From assembly GCA_964006375.1 (NCBI GenBank), contig OZ023266.1, forward strand, positions 67,299,403 to 67,363,402: a stretch of DNA of 64,000 bases, read 5' to 3'. Origin of the DNA: Tillus elongatus. Its lineage: Eukaryota; Arthropoda; Insecta; Coleoptera; Cleridae. The first letter of the stretch is position 1. The number at the start of each line of letters is the position of its first letter. Below are positions 24,291 to 34,824 of the stretch, in pieces. A model generated the notes under the pieces. That model did not search any database, was not told the origin of the DNA, and was given only the letters and a program-made list of their open reading frames with translations. Position numbers and translations under genes: made by a program.

Positions 24291-24495
24291 GTTTCGTTTA
24301 TTTATTATGCTTTGACAGTTCTGTTTTGAGGTTAAGTAAATGATTGTATATGCTTCTGAAATTGGAAACAAAAGAATATTAACGTGTTTTGTTTACCTAT
24401 TATGGTTTGACAGTTATGTCTTGAGGTTCAGTAAATGATTGTATAATTGTATAGTTATTAAGCTTTTAGGACTGGAAACCAAAGATTATTAACGT
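24291..24495. repeat. Diverged tandem duplication of about 100 bp
   Basis: Unit 1 has TTTATTATGCTTTGACAGTT, TTGAGGTTAAGTAAATGATTG and GGAAACAAAAGAATATTAACG. Unit 2 has CCTATTATGGTTTGACAGTT, TTGAGGTTCAGTAAATGATTG and GGAAACCAAAGATTATTAACG. Non-coding. The flanks 24111-24290 and 24496-24739 hold nothing I recognise. Confidence 0.8.
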
Positions 24496-24739
24496 TAATA
24501 TTCGTTGATTAATTTTTCAAGTAAGTAAATTATGTGAATAATAAATATGTATCTAGTCTCTTGACTATTATGAATTCAGGAGTAGGAACTTTCTATTCAC
24601 TTGCTGTGTTAAAAAAGCTATTAAAATGGATTAAAGAAGAAATCAGAGTTTAATTCACCATATTGCATTCTTATATAAAATGAGGCTCGCAAATAGTAAC
24701 AGTAAGTTTAGTAATCTTTCGGCAAACATTTTTTATTAT

Positions 24740-24900
24740 TTATATTAAATAATTTTTATTACGAAAATCTATTATTAGAATTTGTTAAAAAAAACTATTT
24801 TTGTTGGAAACCTGGTTTGATTAGGTTGACTAAGACGAAATGATCCAGGCGATTAACAACGAGAAATACCTGCCACGTTTATAATTTTGAAGATACATTC
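24740..24900 (+). mobile_element. Family T left-half fragment
   Basis: ACCTGGTTTGATTAGGTTGAC, GATCCAGGCGATTAACAACG and AGAAATACCTGCC match the end of the family T left half, diverged and without TA core. Confidence 0.45.
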
Positions 24901-24984
24901 CTTTTCTAAACATGAATTAAGGTAAATTTGAAGTTTGGTACACTCACTGTTTTTAGAAACATTTTATCAGAAACATGCTTAAAA

Positions 24985-25278
24985 TCCCCTCCTGGATGCA
25001 CAAACCCTAAGAGCAATTTCTTGCAAAGAACCTCCAAGAATGTTACGGGACCAGGGGAGAATATGGGTGCTGGGCGGGAAAGAATAAAAAGAAAATTTGA
25101 GCGGAAACTGCAAAAAACACCTTAGTCGAAACTCGAAAAGCTGCTTGTTTCACATTTTGCAGCCATACCTCCTTTAAACCCCCTGTCTACCCCGCACAGC
25201 TCCCCTATTCCCCCAGGTCCTGTAACTTTCTTGCGGGTTGTTCTCAAGAAATTATACTTGTAGTTTATGCATTGAGGG
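24985..25278. repeat. Inverted pair of GC-richer repeat units
   Basis: 24985-25079 and the reverse complement of 25191-25278 share GGATGCACAAAC/CAATGCATAAAC, CAATTTCTTG, CAAGAA.GTTAC.GGACC.GG, and a run near TGGGTGCTGGGCGGG. A third, weaker relative is at 27431-27508 (minus). An incidental 109-aa minus ORF spans 25122-25451. I do not recognise the family. Confidence 0.6.
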
Positions 25279-25449
25279 TGGTTGTAGGCACGCAGAAGGG
25301 GAAGGAACATCTCCATGGCAAAGTAGCGGACCTCACCCTCCATCTCTCCTATGCCAATAGCAAGGATGAGTGTAATCTGAGAAATAGATAGTGATAGGTA
25401 CCTGCAGGGAAAGAAGTGTGCCGGGAAAAGAGCATGTAACATAGCAACC

Positions 25450-25849
25450 AAACCAATAGAGAAATTGTGTGAAAAAATATCATTTTAACTTACCCCACCA
25501 GTGGAGAAGTCTAAATGTAAATAACTCTGCAAAGACAAGGAAGCACAAGCCAAAAAAGTGTCAACGTGCGTGTAAGATGCCAAATGTTATCAATCAGCAG
25601 TCGATTTATCTAAAACTGTCCATGGACTAGACTGCAAATTAACCTGAGTTGAGTTTTCTTCTGGAAAGCTCTTTTAACTTTCATGAAATTTGTAATGCAA
25701 GTTTTTTTAAAGAGATTTACAGTACCTAGATATATCAAATTTTGATTTTCTACCTTGAGTTTCGGGCATTTAAAATGTTCCTTAAATGGAGCTAGAACAC
25801 AAGATTTAAAGTATGATAATAAAGAGATCTGGATGGTAACACCTTCGAA
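25450..25849. other. No recognised feature
   Basis: AT-rich sequence; the small minus ORF at 25610-25861 lacks motifs. Confidence 0.45.
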
Positions 25850-26110
25850 AAATTTCTTCAAATGAGCGTGTCTTAAGGCCTTTAAACCTGATTTTCAAGG
25901 TCTGTTTAAATTAAAAGTATTAATTTTAGTAATATGGTGTACCAATAGTGTACAATTCTTATGAAAATTCACTACTATAACGGACTAAAAGAAATTCATT
26001 AAAAATTCCCATAAAAACATTTTCTTTTCCAGGGAAAATTAGCCAAGTGGGATAGCTAACGAACTCATTCAATTGATTAATAAAATAAGAGTTTATGCGA
26101 AATTTCGTCA
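25850..26110. mobile_element. Rearranged family T fragments
   Basis: AATTTCTTCAAATGAGCG (25850-25867) is an inverted right-half landmark. GAAAATTCACTACTATAACGG (25962-25982) is an inverted left end. GCTAACGAACTCATTCAATTG near 26055 is a plus-strand left-half landmark. Confidence 0.5.
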
Positions 26111-26992
26111 GAACTTACTCTAACTTAATAAAGTAAAGGAATATTTACCACGATGCCAGATTTTCATTGCTCACGTTTTGTCCAAGCTTAACAAATCAAT
26201 CATACCCTACCGCCCATGCATATTAACCATATTTGACTCATAACAAAACAATACCATTAGAGAAAAAAATATTTATGGACAAACCACTAGGTTTGTAAAG
26301 GCACAAATGACATCTGATAATTTAAAAACGTCCTAATATCCCTTAGACAGTAACGTCACTGTGATACAGACTGTCGTTTCATCAGAGCTGACAGCTCAAT
26401 TACAGTCCAACTGCTGTATATTTTTACATGAATAACTTCACCTTCATTAGAACGCTTTAATGACTTCTCTATTGGCTTAGCGAGTGCAGCGCTAACAAAC
26501 TAGAGGGATTCAGGAGCAATAAGAGTCCAACCCTTACCCCGCTGTACCTTGAACTCATGCCTCGTTTGGTGCACACAAGAGGACCCTACAAGAGAGACGA
26601 CGAGATTTCATTTGCATGTATTCAGTAATCGTTTTGATTCTTTCCGGCCTGCATGTTCGTTGGAACTGATAATGTCGTGTCTGGCTTCTTACGTTTACAA
26701 TCGTGTGATTAGGGCAGATTTGAGTTTTAATGGGATTTAGCCCATCGAACGATGGGGTTATAAAAAATTAAAAATAAAATTGATATACGTATAACCTTTT
26801 TATATTAGAAATAACTGGGACAACTTTAATTAAATTGTTTTCATCTTTAAGTTTGTGGCATTTTTTGCCTTAAGCTTAAAAACTTCACAATATTTCCTGA
26901 TAATAATCTGCTCTTCTTTAAAATAGCTATAATGAACCGTTTTCAATCTGAACATTTGCGTTTTTATAGAATGTCAAAACTAAAAAATTATC
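26111..26992. other. No recognised feature
   Basis: A 63-aa ORF at 26549-26740 is not recognisable. No repeat landmark was identified. Confidence 0.45.
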
Positions 26993-27096
26993 TAAGGCTA
27001 GATGCATTCTCGCAACAATTAGAACCGTAGACGCGTTTCGCTCTCATTAGAAACCGGTCTACGGTTCTAATTGTTGCGAGAATGCATCTAGCCTTA
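26993..27096. repeat. Perfect 40-bp hairpin with 24-nt loop
   Basis: The arm 26993-27032 (TAAGGCTAGATGCATTCTCG...) is the exact reverse complement of 27057-27096. On the minus strand the loop and arm edge contain a second hammerhead-like core. The perfect match of the arms suggests a recent inverted duplication or selection on structure. Confidence 0.95.
27022..27056 (-). ncRNA. Hammerhead-like motif inside the hairpin loop
   Basis: Minus strand: CTAATGAG (27050-27043, expected CTGATGAG), AG, CGAAAC (27040-27035), palindromic ACGCGT, GTC (27032-27030), then TACGG. The layout is that of a minimal hammerhead with a very short stem II. The G-to-A change at the third core base would be expected to abolish cleavage. 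It uses a different stem II and III sequence from family P, so it is probably another Penelope-like lineage. Confidence 0.4.
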
Positions 27097-27936
27097 CATA
27101 CTTTGTCCCTATATTGGGGTAGAAATGGGCCAGGGCTGACAATTTTCTAAATTGTTAGTTAGTTGTATACAGTCTCTATTTTTTTAACACTTTGTGTTAT
27201 TTGGAGCTGGCGTGACAACATACTACTTGGTTCTGCAACTAGGTGGCGGCACGTCCACCACTCACTTAGTGTTAAAAAATTATCCCCCTAAACAAGCTGA
27301 GCCACCTGGAGCAAATAGGCGTACTGGAGGGAAAAGAACACTGTTATGAGAAAATGTTGATGCAAAATGTGAAAGAGGCTGCTTATAACCAACTAAGCTG
27401 GTTCTGACGATGTTCCTTCTTTGTTTCATTCCCTCGCAGCACCCCTGTTCACTTCGGGTCCCGTAAATTTTTTCAACTGCATTTTTCTTCTCGTTTATGC
27501 ATACTCGAAAAGTTTGAAGCATGCTTCTGAAAAAAAATTGAAAATCCCGTTGGACCCTAATGTGCAGTATTTCGCTAACTTTTGATTAAACGGTTCGATA
27601 CATGCCGCAACACTGAATTTATTAGTCTGTGCTGAATAGAAGAATAAATGCAAGCCATCCCTCATTCTTTGTACATACATACATTCAAGATTGAGTTCCT
27701 GGGACAAGTATGGCACAATTCTGCTGGAACGAGATGGAACTGTCACGGAAGCATATTATATTGCGTTTGTAACTAAACAACGCGAAAAAGTTCTGTGAAA
27801 ACTGGCCAAAGGTGTGCTCTTTTTGCAAACAAACCCCTGCTCACAATTCGTTGATTGAACTGCAAACAATTGATAAAATTGGTTTTGAATTAGTTGACTC
27901 CCCGCCCTATTCCCAAATTTGACCATCAGGCTATAA
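27097..27936. other. No gene; one repeat unit at 27431-27508
   Basis: Apart from the relative of the 24985-25278 units (27431-27508, minus), I see only short motif-free ORFs (80 and 83 aa, minus). Confidence 0.45.
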
Positions 27937-28082
27937 TTTATTTATTTTTATTTATTTATTTATTTAAATACCCAACAAAACAGAGTTTCCATTATAGGAT
28001 ATTATAGACACAAGTACATATATCCATATACAATTAAGAAATATAATAGCCCTAGATTAATAATTCAAGAAGAAAAAGCCCG

Positions 28083-28690
28083 AGACGCAGCAAGTGCGTT
28101 ATGGTAGTGAATTTTATTAAATGCTTCAAATTTGAATAACTCAATTTTCTATAAACTTAGAAAGTTTAATTTTGGTATATAGTAAGGTCATTCCTAAGGC
28201 AAGATATCCACCAAAATTCATTCAAATAACTTTGTAATTATCGGAGAAAAAAAAAATTTCGAAAGAAAATTTAAAATTTGAATAACTCAATTTTCTATTA
28301 ACTTAGAAAATTTAATTTTCGTACGTAGTAAGGTCTCTCCCAAGGCAACATAAGTAGTAATTTTCATTAAAACAACTTTGTTATTTTTGGAGAAAAAATG
28401 ATTTTCGAAAGAAAACTCAAAATTTTCCCGGAAAGCCCTATCCGATTTTCCTGGCTAACGAACTCATCCAAGTCATTAATAAAAGAAAGGCACTTGCCGA
28501 GTTTCATCGAAATCGGTTAATTATTTTTTGAGTTATCAGATATATATATAAATAAACATATAAAAATTGAAACTGACCCCGGATATGGGTTGTAGGGGTC
28601 CTAGTTCGCGCTCATTTGAAAAAAGTTTTGCAAAGTCTCACCATTGATACCTCTCTATTAGTGATTTTTTTAAAATCAAAATTCAGAATA
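28083..28690 (+). mobile_element. Family T copy, near complete, short TA core
   Basis: Begins GACGCAGCAAGTGCGTTATGG and has both AATAACTCAATTTTCTAT blocks, CCTATCCGATTTTCCTGG, AACGAACTCATCCAAG and only about 10 bp of TA (28540-28550). It continues with GACCCCGGATATGGGTTG, AGTTCGCGCTCATTTGAA and CTCTCTATTAGTGATTTTTTT. It sits in the LINE-A 3' UTR, so flanking LINE sequence defines its borders within a few bases. Confidence 0.75.
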
Positions 28691-28825
28691 TTAAAATTGA
28701 ATTCAAAGTAATATAAATAATAATAAAAAAATATCAAGTAACAAACAAAACATAACTCATATAAATTTATAAAGATAATAAAACGAAATTTTAATCAATA
28801 TAAACAGGGACACATATAAGTACGG

Positions 28826-29448
28826 GACGCAGCAAGTGCGTTATGGCAGTGAATTTTTATTAAATGCTTCAAACTTGGGTAACTCAATTTTCTATACACT
28901 TGGACAGTTGAATTTTGGGATGTAGTAAGGCCTTTCCTAAGGCAATATATTCACCAAATTTCTAAAAATATTTTTGTAATTTTCGGAGAAAAAAGTTTTT
29001 TTCAAAAGAAAACTCGAAATTTGAAAAACTCAATTTTATATAAACTTAGAAAGTTGAATTTTGGTATTTAGTAAGACCTTTCCCAAGGCAAGATATCCAT
29101 CAAATTTCATTAAAAAAGCTTTGTAATTTTCGGAGAAAAAAAATTTTTTTTTGAAAGAAAACTCAAAAATTTTCCGGAAAACCTTGTCCGATTTTCCTGG
29201 CTAACTAACTCATCTAAGCCATTTATAAAAGAAAGATACTTGCCGAGTTTCATCCCAATCGGTTAATTATTTTTTGAGTTACTGGTTGGATACATATATA
29301 TTTATATAAACATATAAAAATTGAAACCGACCCCGGATATGGGTTCTAGGGGTCCTAGTTCGCGCTCATATGAAAAAATTTTTGCAAAGTCTCACCATCG
29401 ATACCTCTCTATTAGTGACTTTTTTAAAATAAAAATTCCCTAATATAG
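28826..29448 (+). mobile_element. Second near-complete family T copy
   Basis: Same landmarks and orientation as 28083-28690, starting GGGACGCAGCAAGTGCGTTAT and ending TCTATTAGTGACTTTTTTAA and AATAAAAATTCCCTAATAT, with a short interrupted TA core (29291-29310). It separates LINE-A coding sequence from its 3' UTR. Confidence 0.75.
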
Positions 29449-30803
29449 TTGATTGGATTCGCATTTATATAACTATTTTGACTAATGTTGTTAAAGTTAG
29501 ACGTTATGAAGTAGACAGGAGATCTAAGAAAAATATTAGACCTAGCCTGCGGACAATAGAATAAACATGAGGGTCTAGAACTAAGTCGTGGCGTTATTAT
29601 GAAAATGTGAGCCAAGATGTCCGGATCGTCAATCCCGTCATGCAGGATACCGTAAAGCAACTTTAAGGAGATAATAATTCTACGGTTCAGTAGAGACGTT
29701 TCACTCAGGTGTAGTACGAGACTTTTTTCAGATGCACCTCTTGGGGGATAGACACCAAGAATTTTATAGTTGAGGTATTTCATAAATCTTCAATTCACTC
29801 TTTCAAGTGCGGAAATATGGTACCTGTAATAAGGATTCCATACTAGGCAGCAGTATTCAAGCCTAGACCTAACGTATGCATAAAATACTGCTTTCAGAGC
29901 CTGCGCACTTGTAAGGTGACTGCAATTTCTTATAAGAAAACGCAACATTCGTAAGGCCGAAAGGACGGTACTTGAAATGTGCTGACTAAAGGAAAGCTGA
30001 GGGTCAAATATAACCCGCAAGTCGACAATCGTGATGCTCCATATTCGAATATTAGTTGTGGAATATGTGTAGCCATAAACAATATACTGCCTTTTCCTGG
30101 TAAATGACATGACTTTACACTTAGTGATATTCATATCCAGGTAATTTTCTTCTCACTCTTTGTGCACCTTGCTTAGTTCAACTTGGAGTGCAATGCAAGC
30201 GTCCAGAGAATCAATTTGTGTATATATCTTCAAATGATCAACGAAATGCAGCTTGCCGCACAAGAGTCGCAGGTAAGTCATTTATGAAAATAAGGATAAG
30301 CAAAGGACACAAGTTTGAACCTTGAGGAACTCCAAACGTTGCAACAAAGTTTTCGGAATGGTGACCACCACGTACTAAGTTCTATTTTGGAGGTAGGAAC
30401 GAAAAAAAATACCAATTGAGAGGCGCATTGCAGCCTGTCCAGCTTCGACAAAATGCTCTCGTGCTTAATTCTGTCGAAAGCCTTTGAAAAGTCTGTATAA
30501 ATTACCTCCACTTGGCCTTGTACATCCAAAACACGTTAAAAATATATTGTGGCATCACCATGAGATTGGTGCAAGCGGAACGTGTAGGCACAAAACTGTG
30601 CTGGAAGGGAGACATGTAACTTCTGATCGAAGAATAGACAAAGCTATATAAACACATCTCAAATACCTTTGCGAAATTATAAACTATTGCCATTGGCCGG
30701 TAATTCGACATTTCAGATCGGCTGCCGCTCTTGTGCACAGGCGTAATCCTGGAAATCTTCCACAAATCCGGAAATGTGCATGTCTAGAGTGACCTATTAA
30801 ATA
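29449..30803 (-). pseudogene. LINE-A reverse transcriptase, decayed
   Basis: Minus-strand pieces in order: FPDLWKISRITPVHKSGSR, MSNYRPMAIVYNFAKVFEMC, GQVEVIYTDFSKAFDRIKHE, ITKCKVMSFTRKRQYIVYG, YAYVRSRLEYCCLVWNPYY, RSPVYFITSNFNN. They align along their length with the open frame at 47080-48798. The YxDD region and part of the palm are broken by stops and frameshifts (about 30140-30280). Upstream sequence continues at 33346-33650 beyond the inserted mariner-like element. Confidence 0.75.
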
Positions 30804-31330
30804 TACAGTGTGTCCCAAACTAGATGGGAATGTATTGCTATCTACGTTATTATTAGAGATATGGAGACGGTTAAATTAGCAATGTTTTGTAGAATTTCAT
30901 GCTCGTTCCAAATATGACTTGTATTTTGCCCTGCCTCTTTTCGTTTTCGAGTTATTTTGAAAAAAAAATGTCTATTTCTTTTTTCTTCAATCTCTAAGTA
31001 GGCGTTCATCTGACATGTCTAAGACTTGCACATTATCAGGACTCTTTTGACAGAGTAATCTTTTTGTGTTATTCTCAACTTTGGATTGTCATTTGTTTTT
31101 GAGCTGCAGTCTAACAATAGACTTCTACTTTTAACATAATTTTCTGTAATGATTCATGATAAAAAATATTGTGATTTAATTTACAATACTTAATTAGGTA
31201 ATAATGCTAGGTAATATTATGTGAAACAGTTTAATAACGAAACTCGGCAATAACAAATAGAAACTTAAACTCCACAAAACAACACAATAACGGAACTCAA
31301 CAAATAATAAAATAGAAACTTAAAAATACA

Positions 31331-32440
31331 CTAAATAGAAAATTGTTCAATGTGGCCACCGTTTTGTTCAATGCATTTTATATACCTTTTTGAAACATAC
31401 CTGCAAACTCTGGTGAGGGTGTTTTGGTTAATATGATTTATAGCTTCCGTGATTCTGTTTCGTAATTCATTGATATTTTGTGGTGGATCGAATTTATACA
31501 CATCATTCTTCAGAGTACCCCAAAAATAAAAATCCATGGGTGCTATATCAGGACTTCGAGCACACCAATGATTCGGCCCATTGTTACAAATGACACGATT
31601 ATTAAAATTTTGGTACAAATTTTCTTTGACGATCCTAGCATTGTGAGCTGGACAACCTTCTTGTTGGTACAAACTCTCGTCTAAATTATCATGAACTCTA
31701 ATTGTTGGTAAGATATGATTTCTCAATAGATTAAGATATCTTTCCCCAGTCAAATTATTCAAAAAAGAACGGACCAACAATGAAGTTACCTGAATTTTTT
31801 TTAATTAACTGTCTAATGTACAAATAAAAATAACAGTTTTTTACCTAATAGGCCGCACCAAACATTAATACCAAATATATCTTGCAATCGTCTTTCGTCC
31901 TTTAGATGGGGATTTTCATTTGCCCAGTAATGCCTATTATGGCGATTATACACACCACAATTTGTAAATTTGGATTCATCAGTCCATATTATTTTCAAAT
32001 GAAAATTTTCATCTTGCTGACATTGTTTTTGATACCATCTGCAGAATTGAAGTCGCTTAGGGTAATCGTCAACATTTAAGCCTTGTACGAATGTAGGTTT
32101 GTATTGATGGTAATGACTTTGTTTTAATACACGGTGTACCGTACTTTTTGGAAAGTCAATTTTTTCACCATAAAATCGAACGGATTGCGGAGGGTTATCG
32201 TTTGAAACCTGTAAGACAGCATTATTTATTTCTTAATTTCTAGGCATTGGTATTTTCTTTGTGTGGAAGCTACCGTCGTTCAATAGATTGGTCACTATCC
32301 TGAGAAATATTTTCGTGTCTGGTTGTCGTCTTTCTGGGTAGTGGTTTCGATATGAATTTACAGCTACCTAAGTATTTCGGTCAGAACGAATATAACATTC
32401 CAACATGTCAAAATATTCTTCATTATTGAGCAAATTCTTG
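31331..32440 (-). pseudogene. IS630-Tc1-mariner transposase, DD41D-type spacing, broken
   Basis: Cut-and-paste transposase. Minus-strand segments: FPKSTVHRVLKQSHYHQYKP (DNA-binding part), PKRLQFCRWYQ, IIWTDESKFTNCGVYNRHNR (first D), GINVWCGLLG, then across a 55-nt intron NFIVGPFFLNNLTGERYLNL. Next come YQQEGCPAHNARIVKENL and WCARSPDIAPMDFYFWG (third D), ending IEQNGGHIEQFSI. The second catalytic position is E in QQEGCPAH where relatives have QQDGAPAH, and 41 residues separate it from the third D. A stop in the N-terminal part (MPRN*EINNAV) and the D-to-E change suggest it is inactive. Confidence 0.75.
31790..31844 (-). other. Putative 55-nt intron in the transposase
   Basis: On the minus strand the insert begins GTAAAAAA and ends TTCAG, contains stops in frame, and its removal joins WCGLL to GNFIVGPFF in the frame expected from other family members (for example LIGSIFLDG at 35430). 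Confidence 0.65.
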
Positions 32441-33650
32441 AATAATATTTAAAATAAACAGGAAACAAACTATTTCGTACAAAATTTTAAGCAACGTGTT
32501 AAATACACCTCAAATTGTTCAGATAATTAAGAATGACAGAGTTCTTAATTGTCGCGATAGTGTTATATCCATAGCAACCTTTCTTTTGTTGTTTTTCAGT
32601 GGACTTACGTTTAAAAATCAAACAATTTTCAAAGGCGTCTTCGTGAATCATTAATCTGATTTTTATTGAGTTCTGTTAGTAAATTAAGTTATCTACTAGA
32701 TTTGCGTATTTAATTAAATTATAACAATTTTTTAGGGTAATGTTGTAGTGTAAAATATCATTTGTAATGATGGGCCGATTCATTGGTGTGCTCAAAAATT
32801 CTATTTTTTTATCGTGAATCATTACGCAAAATTATGTTAAAAGTAGAAGTCTATTGTTTTTGTCATTTGTTTTCTGATATTGGATTTCATAGCCTACTAT
32901 CCTCAAAACGGTTTTCCTCAAAATTGTCAGTGCACTTACAAGATTTCTCAAGCATGTTGTACATCATTGGAAAGCTCTTTTCACAGGCTATCACAGGAGC
33001 AAAAAATCCAATATGGCTGCCATAAAAAAAACGTTGATACCTGTAGCTCAAAAACAAATGACAATCCAAAGTTGAGAATAGCACAAAAAGGTTACTCCCT
33101 AAAAAGTGTCCTGATAATGTGCAAGTCTTAGACATGTCAGATCAACGCCTACTTAGATATTGAAGAAAAAAGAAATCGACAAATTTTGGATTTTTCAAAA
33201 AAACTCGAAAACGAAAAGAGGCAAAATACAAGTCATATTTGGAACGAGCATGAAATTCTACAAAACAATGCTAATTTAACCGTCTCCCTGTCTCTAATAA
33301 TAACGGAGATAGCAAACATTCCCATCAAGTTTGGGATACACTGTATATAAAAAAGGAGCCAGGAAAACACAAAACAACAGTCTCTAACAAGGAAGCTTGG
33401 AACCTGGTCATGGCCAGAAGTGAAGGTGTTTTACAATTTTTTAATAGATGTCTCAATGATGTCTGAAATCATAGTAAGAAAAATGGTGGGATTATAGTGC
33501 TAGAATCTTCGCCAGTAGTAGGCAAGCTGAGCAAGTATACGCCCTTAAAATAGCGCGAAAACCCGTTTAGAATGGACATAGGATTTATCCACAAATCTCA
33601 AAAACATTTGAAGGTAAACGATTTTCGACAAACAACGAAGTCATGTGCTG

Positions 33651-34361
33651 TTAAGGAGTAGTTTGAATACCAATATATAAAAAATTAAAGGGTTTTGAAT
33701 TGCTTGATGATCGTTCTGCCAAATGTGTAAGTCTTGGAGGTTATTAGTTAAATAAATAAAATTTTATTTTAAACATTATTGCGATTTCTATTGTATGCAA
33801 AGTACTTTTCAGTACCTCCTCGTAACAATAGTAACACTGTTCGCTTTGTTTTTCTAATGCATATAATTTAGCTTGACAACGTACATTAGGATATTTAACA
33901 CGTAAAATTTCCAGCACATTACATCAATTTTATAACAAAATTCAGAAGCTGATGTCTATGAAAAATGTAGCCATCAGCAACAGCAGAATAATGCAGAAGA
34001 GTAACCTTGAATTATCCCAGTTAAATGAACTGAACGGTTCAGTTATTTCAACCTGACTCGTTCAGTTTCTTGCCGTTATTATTAACTTTGGTGTAATTAT
34101 TGTTCAAAAAATGTGGACACGGTGCCGAGAGATACCAACCAATGCCACTATCTAATATAAGGAATGTATCATTATTTCAGTTATAACATAGACATCCATA
34201 ATCTACTTTTTTATAACGCACAATCCAAACGTTCCTAGATGTGTATTGTAATTTTATAGCTGCCTGCGAACGTAGTTGTTATGTGCAAATATTAAGTTTA
34301 TGGGAGATCCCCAGTCTGTGATGATTATTTGTAATAAAAAGTTATTCAATCAAAAATTGTA
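33651..34361. other. No recognised feature
   Basis: May include further decayed LINE-A 5' sequence at its left edge. The rest is AT-rich without motifs. Confidence 0.4.
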
Positions 34362-34653
34362 TAACTAATCACATTGAAAACGAAACAGACCGATTTGTGC
34401 CCCGAGAATTTTTTTAAGAAACGCTGAAACACGTCAATTTTAAAAATGAGGGGGACATGTTTTGACATAAAACTCAACTTTGTCACATCAATCCCTTAAG
34501 GGTGGTGATAACAACCCTTATATTTTAAATAGGGAACATGGGTCGAGTGTTACATCATTTGAAAGCTCTTTCTTTTATGAATTCAGCACACTAATTTTTT
34601 TGGAAGTTTTATCAACTCGTTTAAAAATTATTCACAGTTGAAGATGCAAAAAC

Positions 34654-34759
34654 GCATTTCACTCATTCCGATAAGAAATGTGCCGATAGTCAATATTTTA
34701 TTAGTTTGTAAACAAACAATTGACTATCAGAACATTTCTTATCGGAATGAGAGAAATGC
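34654..34759. repeat. Hairpin at inner edge of left TIR
   Basis: GCATTTCACTCATTCCGATA and AGAAATG...GATAGTCAAT are mirrored by ATTGACTATC...CATTTCTTATC and GGAATGAGAGAAATGC. The spacer is about 14-20 bp of TTTGTAAACAAA-like sequence. The same structure occurs in the sister copy (56577-56681). Confidence 0.8.
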
Positions 34760-34824
34760 GGTTTATTATTTCAGTTTATCGGTCGGTCTGATACTTGATA
34801 GTACTACCGAAAATTAATTTCACA

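Larger units (their letters stand above)
30806..33343 (-). mobile_element. Long-TIR mariner-like element 1
   Basis: 2538 bp flanked by TA duplications (30804-30805, 33344-33345). Ends read CAGTGTGTCCCAAACTAGAT and, inverted, CAGTGTATCCCAAACTTGAT. The inverted match extends with few differences to about 31110 on the left and 33040 on the right, so the TIRs are near 300 bp, far longer than the usual 30 bp or so. It encodes a minus-strand transposase with an intron. It lies inside a LINE-A copy and the empty site can be inferred exactly. Confidence 0.85.
27937..33650 (-). mobile_element. LINE-A copy split by three later insertions
   Basis: Read on the minus strand, the same family as 46759-48995 continues through 33650-33346, 30803-29449, 28825-28691 and 28082-27937. 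The pieces between are a mariner-like element (30806-33343) and two family T copies. Removing the mariner-like element and one TA restores the frame across the junction (LLFYIFNRSL, matching LRTLFNLSL in the other copy). The 3' end matches the sister copy (CCTATAATGG...GTTGGGTATTTAAATAAA) and finishes in a (TAAA)n tail, seen as (TTTA)n at 27937-27966. Confidence 0.75.

Noticed and set aside
26549..26740. 63-aa ORF that looked like a possible host exon (balanced composition)
   Set aside because: No family recognised, no flanking conserved splice pattern, too short to support.
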